From DASRFA01 sp035651755 (lineage in GTDB: Bacteria; Desulfobacterota; Binatia; UBA12015), in assembly GCA_035651755.1 (NCBI GenBank), contig DASRFA010000011.1, forward strand, positions 82,561 through 146,560: a stretch of 64,000 bases of DNA. The letters are read 5' to 3'. Made by a program: the position numbers and the translations under genes. Below are positions 24,634 through 33,269 of this stretch, in pieces; position 1 is the stretch's first letter; every line of letters starts with the position of its first letter. The notes below the pieces were generated by a model, which saw nothing but the letters and a program-made list of their open reading frames with translations, had not been told where the DNA came from and did not search any database.

Positions 24634-24991
24634 CGCTCGAACCCTCCTTGCGCGACGGTGGCCGATCGTCCGGATCTGGCGCGAGATGGTGCCGACGCTC
24701 GTCGCCGCGGCGCTGCGGAGTAAGCGAGAAGCGTGCCGCGGAGATCTGCGATTCGTTCGCGCGCGCGGCCGGCCGTCCCCTCGTCCGCGGCCCGCGTCTG
24801 CCTCGCGTGGAGCGCAGCGCAGCGGGCGCGCCATCGCGCGATTGCGTCCGCGCCGCGCGCCGCGCGGTGTAAGAATCGCCCACCTTCCGGATCGCGCTTG
24901 TACGTCTGTGCAAGGATCGATCGCGTGGGGCACGCCGCGCGCGCGGCGAGCGCGCACGCGATCGGCCCCGCTGTTGCTTTGGTGAGCGGAC
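24634..24991. other. Intergenic region, nothing recognised
   Basis: A 358-bp gap between the divergent hemerythrin gene and the small hydrophilic protein at 24992. It is extremely GC-rich with many CGCG tracts. I see no coding signal, no tRNA arms and no convincing promoter hexamers. Presumably it holds promoters for both flanking genes. Confidence 0.5.
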
Positions 24992-25192
24992 GTGAAGAAC
25001 GACGACCATACGAGCGGCAAACCTCGCCGCGGCACTCCGGGCGAGCAGGCGCGATCGAGCGCGGCGGGACGCGAATCTTCGCCGGACGAGGCCCGGCCCG
25101 GCGGCATCACCAACCGGCCGCCCGCGCGCGAGCAGGACGAGCAGCAGCAGGTGCCGCCGCGCGGGCGGCGAAAGGGGCGAGCTCACGCCTGA
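24992..25192 (+). CDS. Small hydrophilic protein, unknown function
   Basis: A 66-residue protein with no hydrophobic segment, rich in Arg, Glu, Gln and Pro. The stretch GGITNRPPAREQDEQQQVPP followed by RGRRKG resembles a small conserved protein I have seen in other GC-rich proteobacteria, with a GG-x-TNRP opening and a VPPRG ending. GTG at 24992 lacks a clear ribosome site. The stop overlaps the ribosome-binding-like GAGGAGG of the remnant that follows. No function can be given. Confidence 0.5.
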   Translation: MKNDDHTSGKPRRGTPGEQARSSAAGRESSPDEARPGGITNRPPAREQDEQQQVPPRGRRKGRAHA

Positions 25193-25299
25193 GGAGGCCA
25201 CCGGCGCGCCCGGTCCGTCGCGCGCCGGGGCCGCGGCGATCGCGGCTCCGCGCGGGGGACGTGCATCGTCGAAGCCGGAGGCGCGGCGCGCCGGCCTCG

Positions 25300-25560
25300 T
25301 CCGCACGGACGGCGTGCCGCTCGCGATCGCGCAGGGGCTCTACTTCCTCGCGACCGGCCTCTGGCCGCTCGTCGACGTCGGCTCGTTCCAGGCGGTGACG
25401 GGCCCGAAGACGGAGTCTGGCTCGTCGACACGGTGGGCCTGCTCGTGACCGCGATCGCCGTGACCCTGCTCGTCGCCGGCGTGCGGCGTGCGGTCGGCGT
25501 CGAGGCGATCGTGCTCGCGGTCGCGATCGCGCTCGCGCGGCCACGCTGCGCGAGGCCGGC
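25300..25560 (+). pseudogene. Frameshifted, truncated remnant of a two-helix membrane protein gene
   Basis: In the frame starting at 25302 the DNA encodes IAQGLYFLATGLWPLVDVGS then FQAVTGPKT, after which the frame meets a stop at 25446. Moving to the frame of 25418 restores WLVDTVGLLVTAIAVTLLVA, then GVRRAVGVEAIVLAVAIALA, which is the expected continuation of a known kind of small membrane protein (G-x-WPL, then S-F-x-x-VTGPK-x-x-x-WLV-x-TVG). The shift lies around 25412-25418. The usual C-terminal membrane segment after VEAIVLAV is missing; the sequence runs into the stop of the convergent receiver gene. The change is either a true decay event or a base-call error combined with truncation. 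Confidence 0.65.
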
Positions 25561-25562
25561 AT

Positions 25563-25934
25563 TCAGCAGAAGCGGTCGAGCGTCTCGAGCAGCTTCTCGC
25601 GCAGCACCGGCTTCTCGAGGAAATGCGAGATCCCGACCGCCCGGGCGCGGGCCCGCAGCGTGTCATCGCTCGAGAGAGCGACGACCGGAATGGCGGCGAG
25701 GACCGTGTCCTGCATCTGCTCCTCGCGGAAGTCGAAGCCGCTCTTGATCGGCAGCAGCAGATCGAGGAGCACGACGCACGGGGGTTCGCCGCGCCGCAGG
25801 TAGTCGAGCGCCTCTTGACCGTCGGCCGCGGTGACGACCTCGTAGCCCTCGTGGCGGATCAGGAAGGCGAGGTAGTCGCGAATGTCCTCGTGATCCTCGA
25901 CGACGAGGATGGGTCCGTGGCCCTTGCCGTCCAC
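25563..25934 (-). CDS. Single-domain response regulator
   Basis: A 123-residue solo receiver with ILVVEDHEDIRD, phosphoacceptor Asp in VVLLDLLLPIKSG, Ser in VALSSDD and Lys in FLEKPV. The FREEQ segment after the active site marks it as a close relative of the receiver at 23477-23863. GTG at 25934 is chosen for its GGGAAG ribosome site; a TTG 30 bases upstream is possible. It is convergent with the frameshifted remnant, whose end it abuts. No sensor kinase is adjacent. Confidence 0.87.
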   Translation of the reverse strand: MDGKGHGPILVVEDHEDIRDYLAFLIRHEGYEVVTAADGQEALDYLRRGEPPCVVLLDLLLPIKSGFDFREEQMQDTVLAAIPVVALSSDDTLRARARAVGISHFLEKPVLREKLLETLDRFC

Positions 25935-26167
25935 TCGCGCTTCCCGATCCGATCTTGCTCCCAAAGCACGCGCCGCGCCAACGACTCCAAGAGGGCGCTT
26001 CCCTCGCCTGTCGCCCGCGAGAGCGCGGCGAGAGCGCGCCGCGAGCGCGGCGGGCGCGTCGCGTGGGCGAGCCCGGCGACTCCTGTCGCGCGACGTGGCG
26101 CGTACGTGGCGGACCGGGTTGGCACACTCCGGGATCGGGAGTAGGCCTCGCTCAGGAGGAACGACCC

Positions 26168-26377
26168 ATGGCCGAGAGCGTCTACAAGGTGATCGAGCTG
26201 GTCGGGACCAGCAGCGAATCCTGGGAGAAGGCGGCGACGGCAGCGGTCGAGCGCGCTTCCAAGACGCTGCGGGACCTGCGGATCGCGGAGATCTCGCAGC
26301 TCGACATGCAGATCGAGGACGGCCACGTGCGCGCGTATCGCGCCAAGGTGAAGGTCTCCTTCAAGTACGAAGACTGA
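26168..26377 (+). CDS. Dodecin family flavin-binding protein
   Basis: At 69 residues this has the normal dodecin length and pattern: a short beta-strand opening YKVIELVGTS, the helix SWEKAATAAVERASKTL, the Leu-rich turn, and the second and third strands with GHVRAYRAKVKVSFKYE. The Trp in ESWEKA corresponds to the residue that stacks on bound flavin. Dodecins assemble into 12-mers that store or buffer FMN and related flavins. ATG at 26168 has AGGAGGAA upstream. It stands alone between the receiver and the convergent spermidine-synthase-like gene. Confidence 0.95.
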   Translation: MAESVYKVIELVGTSSESWEKAATAAVERASKTLRDLRIAEISQLDMQIEDGHVRAYRAKVKVSFKYED

Positions 26378-26446
26378 GCCCGCCGGGACGTCCTCTCGTT
26401 TCGCCTCTCGCGGCCCGGCGCTCCACGCGGCCGGCCCCGCGGAATC

Positions 26447-28855
26447 CTACGCGTGCGCCGGCGCCGGCGTGCGAAGGAGCGCGGCGATCCCGAGCAGGTA
26501 GACGCCCAGGGCGATCGCCAGCACCGCGTCGAAGCCGGCGATCATGCCGAGCACCGTCGCGAGCACCGAGCTCAGGACCGAGAAGAAGCCGTTCACCGCC
26601 CAGCTCCATGCGACGATCTCCGCGCGATGGGAGGTGAGCGCCGCCATCGTCCGGATGCCGATCGGAAGGAGCCCCCCCAGGCACAGGCCGAGCGGGGCCA
26701 CGAGCAGAGTCGCGATCGCGATGCGCGCCGGCGCCGGGAGGCCGACCAGCGCGCCCAGCAGGCGAGTCAAGAAGAGCGCGTCGAAGGCCACGAGCGCGGT
26801 CAGGACGCCGGCGATCGCGAGCAGGGCGCGATCGCGGCGCCGGACGAGGCGGCCTGCGAGCAGGCTCCCGAGCCCGCTCGACACGAGGAGCGCGAACAGC
26901 GTCACCGTGAGCGAGTACGTCGGGTAGCCGAGGAAGAGCGTGAGCCGCTGGATCAGGCTCACCTCGATCAGCATGTAGCCGACGCCGAGCGCCGCGAAGT
27001 ACACCGCGCCGGCGGTCTTGTGCGGGATCGTTCGCCACACCCCGCGGATCGCGATCAGCGGCGACAGCAGGAATGCGGCGGCGAACGCCGCCGCGACCGC
27101 GAGGAACGCGAGCAGCAGCAGCTCGCCGGCGCCGTCCTCGAGGTGCAGACCCGAGAATCGGCCGCGCGCGACGTCGCGAAAGCGCGCGAAGTGCCAGAAG
27201 AAGGGCGACGCGTCGCGGACCGGTCCGAGCTCGAACGGCTGCTCGTCGAGCCAGGCGGCGAGCGCGCGGTCGTCGAGGCGGACGACGCGGCTGACCGGCG
27301 TCTCTTCCGCCGGCAGCGTCCACGCGTGCGCGACGCGGCCGCCCGGGATCGCAGCCGCCGTCTCGACGAACTGCCTCGCCTGCGACTCGGTGAAGGGGGT
27401 CCGCTTGACGAGCACGGTCGTCGCGACGGCGCCGGGCCCGAAGCCGGGCGCGACGGCGACCAGCACGTGGCGCGGAAAGTCGTCGACGCCGAGGCGACGG
27501 AGCGCCTCGCGTGCGGTCGCGAGATAGCGCGCGGTGCGCTTGGGCTTCTGCTCGTATGCGGCTTCGCCGAACTGCATCGCGACGATGCCGTCGGGCGTCA
27601 GGCGCGAGAAGCTGTCGACGATCGCCTCCACCGTGTAGAGGTAGCTCTCGGAGAGCACGAACGCGCCCGACGTGGCCGCGTTCGTCGACGCGTAGCTGTC
27701 GGGAGCGACGTACCAGACGAGGTCGAACGGCTCGCCGCCGCCGCGCAGGAACGATCGCCCCTCGGCGTTGATCAGGTCGACGCGCGGGTCGTCGGCGAGG
27801 TGGCCGAGGAAATCGGCGAACTCGCGGCGGTGGAGCGATACGGTGACCGGATTGAGTTCGACCGCGACGACCTCGCGCGCGCCGAGCGCGAGCGAAGCGC
27901 GCACCTCGTTGCCGCCGGCTGCGCCGATGATCGCGACGCGCGGGTGCTCGGGTAGGACGCGAAAGGGGTACGCGCGGTCGGAGGTCGCCCAGCGGTCGGC
28001 GGAATCCGGCTGCGCGGGGTCGCGCCGCTCGAGGACCGAGCCGATCGTCCCGTCGTGCACGAGGAAGTACGCGTCCGGCCGGAGCGAGGTCGCGACGTCG
28101 ACGCGGAAGACGGGGCTCCAGCGCGTGAAGAGGACGCGGCTCGGCGAGTCCGCGCGCGCGCCCAGCGACTTGACGCGATCGGGTACGGGGTCCGGCAGGA
28201 TGCCGGGAAATGCGGCGCCCGCGAGCAGCGCGAGCGCGAGCACGGCGAGCGGCGCCAGCGCCGGGCGCAGCGACGTGCGCGCCAGCGGCAGCGCCGCGGC
28301 GGCGAAGCCGAGGCCGGAGAGGAACACGGTCGCGGGCGGCCCGATCGTCGCGAGGAGCGGCACGACGACGGCGCAGCCGAGAGCGGCTCCGAACAGATCC
28401 GCTCCGTACAGCCGGTGCATGTCCTCCGGCGCGCTCGTGAAGACGAGCGCGAGCGCGATGCCCGCGGCGAGGAACGGCGCGAACAACACGGCGCAGAGCA
28501 CGAGCAGGTCGACGCCCTCCGAGGCGACGACGGGCAGCCGTCGCTGGAGGAGCGCGGCGACCAGGTCGAACGCGTCGACCTGCACGCGCGCGATGACGAG
28601 GTAGCCGACCGCGACCGCCGCCGCGGCCATCCCGCACGCCGCCGGGATGGCCTTCTCCGCCGGGACGCGCCGGAGGCGCGGGACGATCGCGACCAGGACG
28701 CCGCCGCTCCCGAGCCCGAGCAGCGCGATCCCGATGATGAGATACGTGAAGTAGTAGACGAGCTTGAAGGAGAAGATGCGGGTGTAGCTCACCTCGAGGA
28801 GGATCACGGCGAGCGAGATCAGGAACGCTTCGGGCGTGCGGCTTCGTCGCGCCAA
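26447..28855 (-). CDS. Multi-pass membrane protein with spermidine-synthase-like domain
   Basis: An 802-residue protein with about seven N-terminal membrane helices, a soluble Rossmann-like domain in the middle (about residues 300-560) and further helices after residue 590. The soluble part has VAIIGAAGGNEVRASLALGA, then VVAVELNPVTV and DLINAEGRSFL, the binding motifs of polyamine-synthase/SAM-type folds. Membrane proteins of this arrangement are annotated as spermidine-synthase-like, but polyamine synthesis has not been shown for most of them. The start is TTG at 28855 with an AAGGCGG stretch before it. It is divergent from the amidohydrolase at 28945, so the short gap between them holds both promoters. 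Confidence 0.78.
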   Translation of the reverse strand: MARRSRTPEAFLISLAVILLEVSYTRIFSFKLVYYFTYLIIGIALLGLGSGGVLVAIVPRLRRVPAEKAIPAACGMAAAAVAVGYLVIARVQVDAFDLVAALLQRRLPVVASEGVDLLVLCAVLFAPFLAAGIALALVFTSAPEDMHRLYGADLFGAALGCAVVVPLLATIGPPATVFLSGLGFAAAALPLARTSLRPALAPLAVLALALLAGAAFPGILPDPVPDRVKSLGARADSPSRVLFTRWSPVFRVDVATSLRPDAYFLVHDGTIGSVLERRDPAQPDSADRWATSDRAYPFRVLPEHPRVAIIGAAGGNEVRASLALGAREVVAVELNPVTVSLHRREFADFLGHLADDPRVDLINAEGRSFLRGGGEPFDLVWYVAPDSYASTNAATSGAFVLSESYLYTVEAIVDSFSRLTPDGIVAMQFGEAAYEQKPKRTARYLATAREALRRLGVDDFPRHVLVAVAPGFGPGAVATTVLVKRTPFTESQARQFVETAAAIPGGRVAHAWTLPAEETPVSRVVRLDDRALAAWLDEQPFELGPVRDASPFFWHFARFRDVARGRFSGLHLEDGAGELLLLAFLAVAAAFAAAFLLSPLIAIRGVWRTIPHKTAGAVYFAALGVGYMLIEVSLIQRLTLFLGYPTYSLTVTLFALLVSSGLGSLLAGRLVRRRDRALLAIAGVLTALVAFDALFLTRLLGALVGLPAPARIAIATLLVAPLGLCLGGLLPIGIRTMAALTSHRAEIVAWSWAVNGFFSVLSSVLATVLGMIAGFDAVLAIALGVYLLGIAALLRTPAPAHA

Positions 28856-28944
28856 GGCCCCGCCGCCTTAGCACCGTGGCCCGCGGGTCGCAGCTATTCC
28901 GTCCGTGGGTGCGATGGCGGTATACCTCTCTCGCGGAGGGCGAC

Positions 28945-30639
28945 ATGGACTACGATCTCGCGATTCGCGGCGGCACCGTCGTGGACGGCACCGGGGCGCC
29001 CGGCGCGCGCGCCGACCTCGGCGTCAAGGACGGCCGCATCGCCGCCGTCGGCGACGTCCGCGGCTCGGCCGCGCGGACGATCGAGGCCGACGGTCGCGTC
29101 GTCGCGCCCGGCTTCGTCGACATCCACACGCATTACGACGCGCAGATCCTCTGGGATCGCATGCTCACGATCTCGCCGTGGCACGGCGTCACGACCGTGC
29201 TCATGGGGAACTGCGGCTTCGGCGTCGCGCCGACGCGGCCCGAGCACCGGAACCTCATCCTCCGCACGCTCGAGAAGGTCGAGGGCATGAGCCTCGACGC
29301 GCTCGAGGCGGGCGTCGGCGCCGATTGGCCGTTCGAGACCTTCCCGCAATACCTCGATGCGCTCGACCGGCTGGGCGGCACCGCGATCAACGTCGCCGCG
29401 CTCGTCGGCCACACGCCGGTGCGTCTCTACGTGATGGGCGAGGAAGCGGTCGAGCGGGCAGCGACCGAGGACGAGATCGCGCGCATGCGCGCGATCGTGC
29501 GCGAGGCGGTCGCGGCCGGCGGAGCCGGCTTCGCGACGTCGCGCGCTCCGACGCACGTCGGCTACGCCGGGAAGCCCGTCCCGAGCCGCCTCGCGGACGC
29601 GGCCGAGATCGGCGAGATCGCGCGCGCCCTCGGCGACGTCGGCTCGGGCATCGTTCAGGCGACCGCCGGCCCGGGCCTCTTCTTCGACGAGTTCGCCGAG
29701 ATCACGCGCGCGACCGGGCGGCCGCTCACCTGGACGGCGCTCCTCGCCGGCATGATGGGCCCGGGCTCGCACCGCTTCATGCTGGAGCGCTCGGTCGAGC
29801 TCCTGCGCAAGGGCATTCCGGTGACGCCGCAGGTCGCGTGCCGGCCGCTCAACTTCGACTTCGACATGGCGGAGCCGTTCCTGTTCGAGAGCTTGCCGTT
29901 CTTCGCGCCGGTGTCGGCGGCCGACCGCCCCGGCAAGAAGCGGCTCTACGCCGACCCGTCGTTCCGCGAGCAGGTGCGCGCGATGTTCGACGGCGGCCAG
30001 GCCGGCGTCTTCCGCGCGTCGTACGACCGCATGGTGGTGTCGCTCTGTCCGCTCCACCCGGAGCTCGAGGAGCGGCGTCTCGTCGACGTCGCGCGCGAGC
30101 GCGGGGTCCATCCCGCCGACGCGATGCTCGACCTCGCCCTCGAGAGCGACCTCGCGACGCGCTTTCGCATGGCGGTCGTCAACTTCGACGAGGACGAGGT
30201 CGCGGAGCTGCTCACCTCGCGCGACACGGTGCTCGGCCTCTCCGACGCGGGCGCGCACGCGAACCAGCTCTGTGACGCGTGCTTCTCGACGCACCTCCTC
30301 GGCCACTGGGTGCGCGAGAAGGGGACGCTCGCGCTCGAGGAGGCGGTCCGCATGCTCACGTCGCGACCCGCCGAGGTCGCCGGCATCCGCGACCGCGGGA
30401 GGATTGCGCTCGGCATGCCGGCCGACGTCGTCGTGTTCGATGCGGCGACGGTCGGCGCCGGGCGCCTCCGGCGCGTGCACGACCTGCCGGCGGGAGCGGA
30501 TCGTCTCGTCGCCGATGCCTCGGGCGTCGACGCGGTGGTCGTGAACGGGACGATCGTCCGCGAAGCGGGCCGCGATGCGGTCGACCCGGAAGGCCCCCTG
30601 CCAGGCCGCCTCCTTCGAAACGGCGCCGCGCGAGCGTGA
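28945..30639 (+). CDS. D-aminoacylase-like amidohydrolase
   Basis: A 564-residue protein of the N-acyl-D-amino-acid deacylase branch of the amidohydrolases. It starts with a beta-sandwich strand (MDYDLAIRGGTVVDGTG), then the metal motif FVDIHTHYDAQILWD, the conserved MGNCGFGVAP whose Cys binds metal in D-aminoacylase, and the Asp in LGLSDAGAHANQ. A C-terminal RIALGMPADVVVFD closes the sandwich. The substrate need not be an N-acyl-D-amino acid; many environmental relatives have none assigned. ATG at 28945 has GGAGGG upstream; the frame extends to 28876 but lacks a better start. The MAPEG gene is convergent seven bases downstream. Confidence 0.85.
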   Translation: MDYDLAIRGGTVVDGTGAPGARADLGVKDGRIAAVGDVRGSAARTIEADGRVVAPGFVDIHTHYDAQILWDRMLTISPWHGVTTVLMGNCGFGVAPTRPEHRNLILRTLEKVEGMSLDALEAGVGADWPFETFPQYLDALDRLGGTAINVAALVGHTPVRLYVMGEEAVERAATEDEIARMRAIVREAVAAGGAGFATSRAPTHVGYAGKPVPSRLADAAEIGEIARALGDVGSGIVQATAGPGLFFDEFAEITRATGRPLTWTALLAGMMGPGSHRFMLERSVELLRKGIPVTPQVACRPLNFDFDMAEPFLFESLPFFAPVSAADRPGKKRLYADPSFREQVRAMFDGGQAGVFRASYDRMVVSLCPLHPELEERRLVDVARERGVHPADAMLDLALESDLATRFRMAVVNFDEDEVAELLTSRDTVLGLSDAGAHANQLCDACFSTHLLGHWVREKGTLALEEAVRMLTSRPAEVAGIRDRGRIALGMPADVVVFDAATVGAGRLRRVHDLPAGADRLVADASGVDAVVVNGTIVREAGRDAVDPEGPLPGRLLRNGAARA

Positions 30640-30646
30640 CCCGATT

Positions 30647-31036
30647 TCAGGCCGACAGCAGCGCAGCGACCGAGAGGACGAGACCGCAGAGGTAGGTGCC
30701 GACGGCGCCCGTCGCCCGCAGCGGGTTCGGCTTCGCGAGCGACTCGCACGTGATCATCCCCGCGGCGTGGAGGTAGCGCGCGAGCGTCGCGAGCACGAAC
30801 ACCCACGTGATCCATCCCGCCGGGCTGCGCGCGCCGAGGAGCAGCATCAGGACCGCGAGCATCGGCGCGAACTCGGTCGCGTTGCCGTGCGCGCGCACCA
30901 TCTTGTGGAGGCGGTCGGTCGGATCGGGACTCGAGCCGATGATCGTGTTGCTCGACCCTCGAACCGCCGACACGCCGATCCCGAGGCCGAAGACGAGAAG
31001 CCCGAGCAGGCCGGTGCATACGATGGCGGTCGTCAT
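30647..31036 (-). CDS. MAPEG family membrane protein
   Basis: A 129-residue protein with four hydrophobic helices, the MAPEG size and topology. The first loop holds the family residues around DPTDRLHKMVRAHGNATEFAP, which includes the R-x3-N/E-x2-P type glutathione-binding signature, and the last part has ARYLHAAGM. The family includes membrane glutathione transferases and related proteins; bacterial members are mostly uncharacterised. ATG at 31036. It is divergent from the diiron gene and convergent with the amidohydrolase. Confidence 0.85.
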   Translation of the reverse strand: MTTAIVCTGLLGLLVFGLGIGVSAVRGSSNTIIGSSPDPTDRLHKMVRAHGNATEFAPMLAVLMLLLGARSPAGWITWVFVLATLARYLHAAGMITCESLAKPNPLRATGAVGTYLCGLVLSVAALLSA

Positions 31037-31159
31037 GGCGAGTTCCTCCTCAGCCGCCGCCGGCTATCAGCACGGGCGCCTGGCGCCAAACCAGCCGTTC
31101 GTCCGCGGCCCGATGAAACACGCGAGAAAACGCTTGTCAGGGACACCCGTTGCGGAGTA

Positions 31160-31174
31160 CGTAGTCGCACTACG
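31160..31174. promoter_or_regulatory. Short dyad upstream of the diiron-MerR operon
   Basis: CGTAGT (31160-31165) and ACTACG (31169-31174) form a 6-bp inverted repeat with a CGC spacer, 53 bases before the diiron gene's start. A possible -35 TTGTCA lies at 31134-31139, but no matching -10 is clear. It may be the operator for the MerR-type regulator at 32355, though such operators usually straddle a 19-bp promoter spacer. Low confidence. Confidence 0.3.
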
Positions 31175-31227
31175 CATTCGACCGGGCCGCTGACTCCAAA
31201 GCGCGGTCGCGACGCGAGGAGGGATGG

Positions 31228-32358
31228 ATGAACACGACCGATCGCTACGCGCTTCCCCCGGGCGACTCGAGCTGGAGCTTGCCGGAGGCGTTCGAGACGA
31301 CGTTCCGCTGGGAGTACCAGGATGGCCGCGACTCGCTGCTGAAGCTCTACGCGAAGGGCAAGCAGCGCCAGTGGGACGCCACCGAGCGCATCGACTGGTC
31401 GCAGGACCTCGACCCGGAGAACCCGGAGCAGCTGCCCGACGAGTCCATCCCGCTCTTCGGCTCCGACGTGTTCGCGCGCCTCACCCCACCGGAGAAGGCG
31501 AACCTCCGCCGCCACTTCCAGAGCTGGCAGCTCTCGCAGTTCCTGCACGGCGAGCAGGGCGCGCTCATCTGCACGGCGAAGATCGTCCAGCAGGTCCCCT
31601 CCATCGACGCGAAGTTCTACGCCGCGACCCAGGTCATCGACGAGGCGCGCCACGTCGAGGCCTATTCGCGCCTCCTGCACGACAAGTTCGAGCTCGCTTA
31701 CCCGATCACGCCGACGCTGCGGCGACTCCTCGATTCCGTCCTGCGCGACTCGCGCTGGGACATGACGTACCTCGGGATGCAGGTCCTGATCGAAGGTCTC
31801 GCGCTCGCGGCGTTCGCGCAGATCCGCGACCAGTCGCAGAACCCGCTCGCAGCGTCCGTCAATGCCTACGTCATGCAGGACGAAGCGCGGCACGTCGCGT
31901 TCGGCCGCTTCGCGCTGCGCGACTACTACCCGCAGCTCACGCAGGCGGAGCGCGACGAGCGCGAGGAGTTCGCGGTCGAGGCCTGCTACCTGATGCGCGA
32001 CCGCTTCCAGGCGGAGGAGGTGTGGGAGACCCTCGGCCTCCCGGTCGACGAGTGCGCCGCCTACATGCTCGAGTCGGGCTTCATGCAGAACTATCGCTCG
32101 GCGCTCTTCAGCCGGATCGTCCCGATCATCAAGGACATCGGCCTCTGGGGGCCGAAGATCCGCGCCGGCTACCAGGCGATGAACATCCTCGGCTACGCGG
32201 GCACGGACGTCGAGGCGATGCAGGCGAACGACGAGCAGGTCGCGGTCGAGTTCGACGCGCGCCGCGCCGAGGTCGACCGTGTGGCGGAAGCGGGCGGAGC
32301 GGCGAACGGCGACGGCGCCGCGCGCTCGACCGACCGCGCGCGCGACGCGAGCGCATGA
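31228..32358 (+). CDS. Ferritin-like diiron domain protein
   Basis: A 376-residue mostly helical protein. Two metal-binding signatures of ferritin-like diiron proteins are visible: DEARHVEAYSR and DEARHVAFGRF, each the E-x2-H type, and an additional Glu in each of the partner helices (FLHGEQGA and QVLIEGLA). The layout is that of R2-like or N-oxygenase-like diiron oxidases. It could hydroxylate, desaturate or N-oxygenate a substrate, but none can be named. ATG at 31228. Its stop overlaps the start of the MerR gene by ATGA, so the two are translationally coupled. The C-terminal 30 residues are low complexity. Confidence 0.85.
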   Translation: MNTTDRYALPPGDSSWSLPEAFETTFRWEYQDGRDSLLKLYAKGKQRQWDATERIDWSQDLDPENPEQLPDESIPLFGSDVFARLTPPEKANLRRHFQSWQLSQFLHGEQGALICTAKIVQQVPSIDAKFYAATQVIDEARHVEAYSRLLHDKFELAYPITPTLRRLLDSVLRDSRWDMTYLGMQVLIEGLALAAFAQIRDQSQNPLAASVNAYVMQDEARHVAFGRFALRDYYPQLTQAERDEREEFAVEACYLMRDRFQAEEVWETLGLPVDECAAYMLESGFMQNYRSALFSRIVPIIKDIGLWGPKIRAGYQAMNILGYAGTDVEAMQANDEQVAVEFDARRAEVDRVAEAGGAANGDGAARSTDRARDASA

Positions 32359-33203
32359 AGCGGGCTCGGCCGCGCGAGCGCGCGCCGGAGCGGCGGGAAG
32401 CATCCGCGCTCCGCGCGCCGCGGCGCGCCGGCTCCGTCGTCGCGCTCACGGCCGCGCGCCGGCCCGGGCGCCTCAAGATGAAGGACCTCGAGCGCTCGAC
32501 CGGCGTCGGGCGCGAGACCATCCGCTTCTACATCCGCGAGGGTCTCTTGCCGGAGCCCGACCGGCCTTCGCGCAACGTCGCCTGGTACGACTCCTCCTTC
32601 GTCGAGCGCATCCGCCTCATCAAGGACCTGCAGGGGCGGCGCTTCCTCCCGCTCCACGTGATCAAGGCGATCCTCGCCGGCGAGGCGGCCCCGCGGCCGG
32701 CGGAGGTGCAGACGCTGCTCGATCTCGACGGCCGCCTCTTCCGCACCGCCGGCATCGACCCCGAGCGGCCAGCGGAGACCGTCGCCGCGCTCGCGCGCCG
32801 CACCGGGCTCTCGCGGCGGGAGATCCACCGCCTCGCCGAGGCGTCTGCGATCGCGCTCGAGACGCGGCGCGGGTCGGCGTGGGTGGCCGGCGGGTCGGTG
32901 CGGCTCGTCGAGCTCTGGGCCCAGCTGCGGGCTGCCGGATACCGCGAGGAGCTCGGCTTCGTTCCCGAGAACCTGGCGCTCTACGTCGACACGATCCGCT
33001 GGCTCGCGCGCGAGGAGCTGCGCATGTTCACGCGCGGCGTGACCGGACGCGTCGACGGCGAGCGCTCCGCCGCCATGGCGGAGGCGGGCATCGAGCTCGT
33101 GAACGAGATGATCGCGGTCCTCCGGAAGTCGATCCTTCTGCGGTACATCGCGGAGGGGAACGTGCCGGAGGACGAGCGCGATCGGGAGGTCGAGCGGGGC
33201 TGA
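32355..33203 (+). CDS. MerR family transcriptional regulator
   Basis: A 282-residue protein. After a basic, probably disordered N-terminus (about 40 residues), a MerR-type winged-helix DNA-binding domain occupies about residues 41-105: LKMKDLERSTGVGRETIRFY, then IREGLLPEPDR and VERIRLIKDLQGRRF. The rest, about 175 residues, is longer than the classical MerR effector region and has no visible metal-binding cysteines. It probably senses an organic effector. ATG at 32355 overlaps the diiron gene's stop. Because it is encoded with the diiron enzyme, it likely controls that operon. Confidence 0.85.
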   Translation: MKRARPRERAPERREASALRAPRRAGSVVALTAARRPGRLKMKDLERSTGVGRETIRFYIREGLLPEPDRPSRNVAWYDSSFVERIRLIKDLQGRRFLPLHVIKAILAGEAAPRPAEVQTLLDLDGRLFRTAGIDPERPAETVAALARRTGLSRREIHRLAEASAIALETRRGSAWVAGGSVRLVELWAQLRAAGYREELGFVPENLALYVDTIRWLAREELRMFTRGVTGRVDGERSAAMAEAGIELVNEMIAVLRKSILLRYIAEGNVPEDERDREVERG

Positions 33204-33269
33204 TCTCGGCGCGCGTCGCGACGGTCGGCGTGGGGATGTGCGCGCGTCGAGCCGCGAGCGCGCGAGCGG

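Noticed and set aside
24634..25113. Longer start for the hemerythrin protein
   Set aside because: The extra part is unlike any domain and the ATG at 24633 has an excellent ribosome site.
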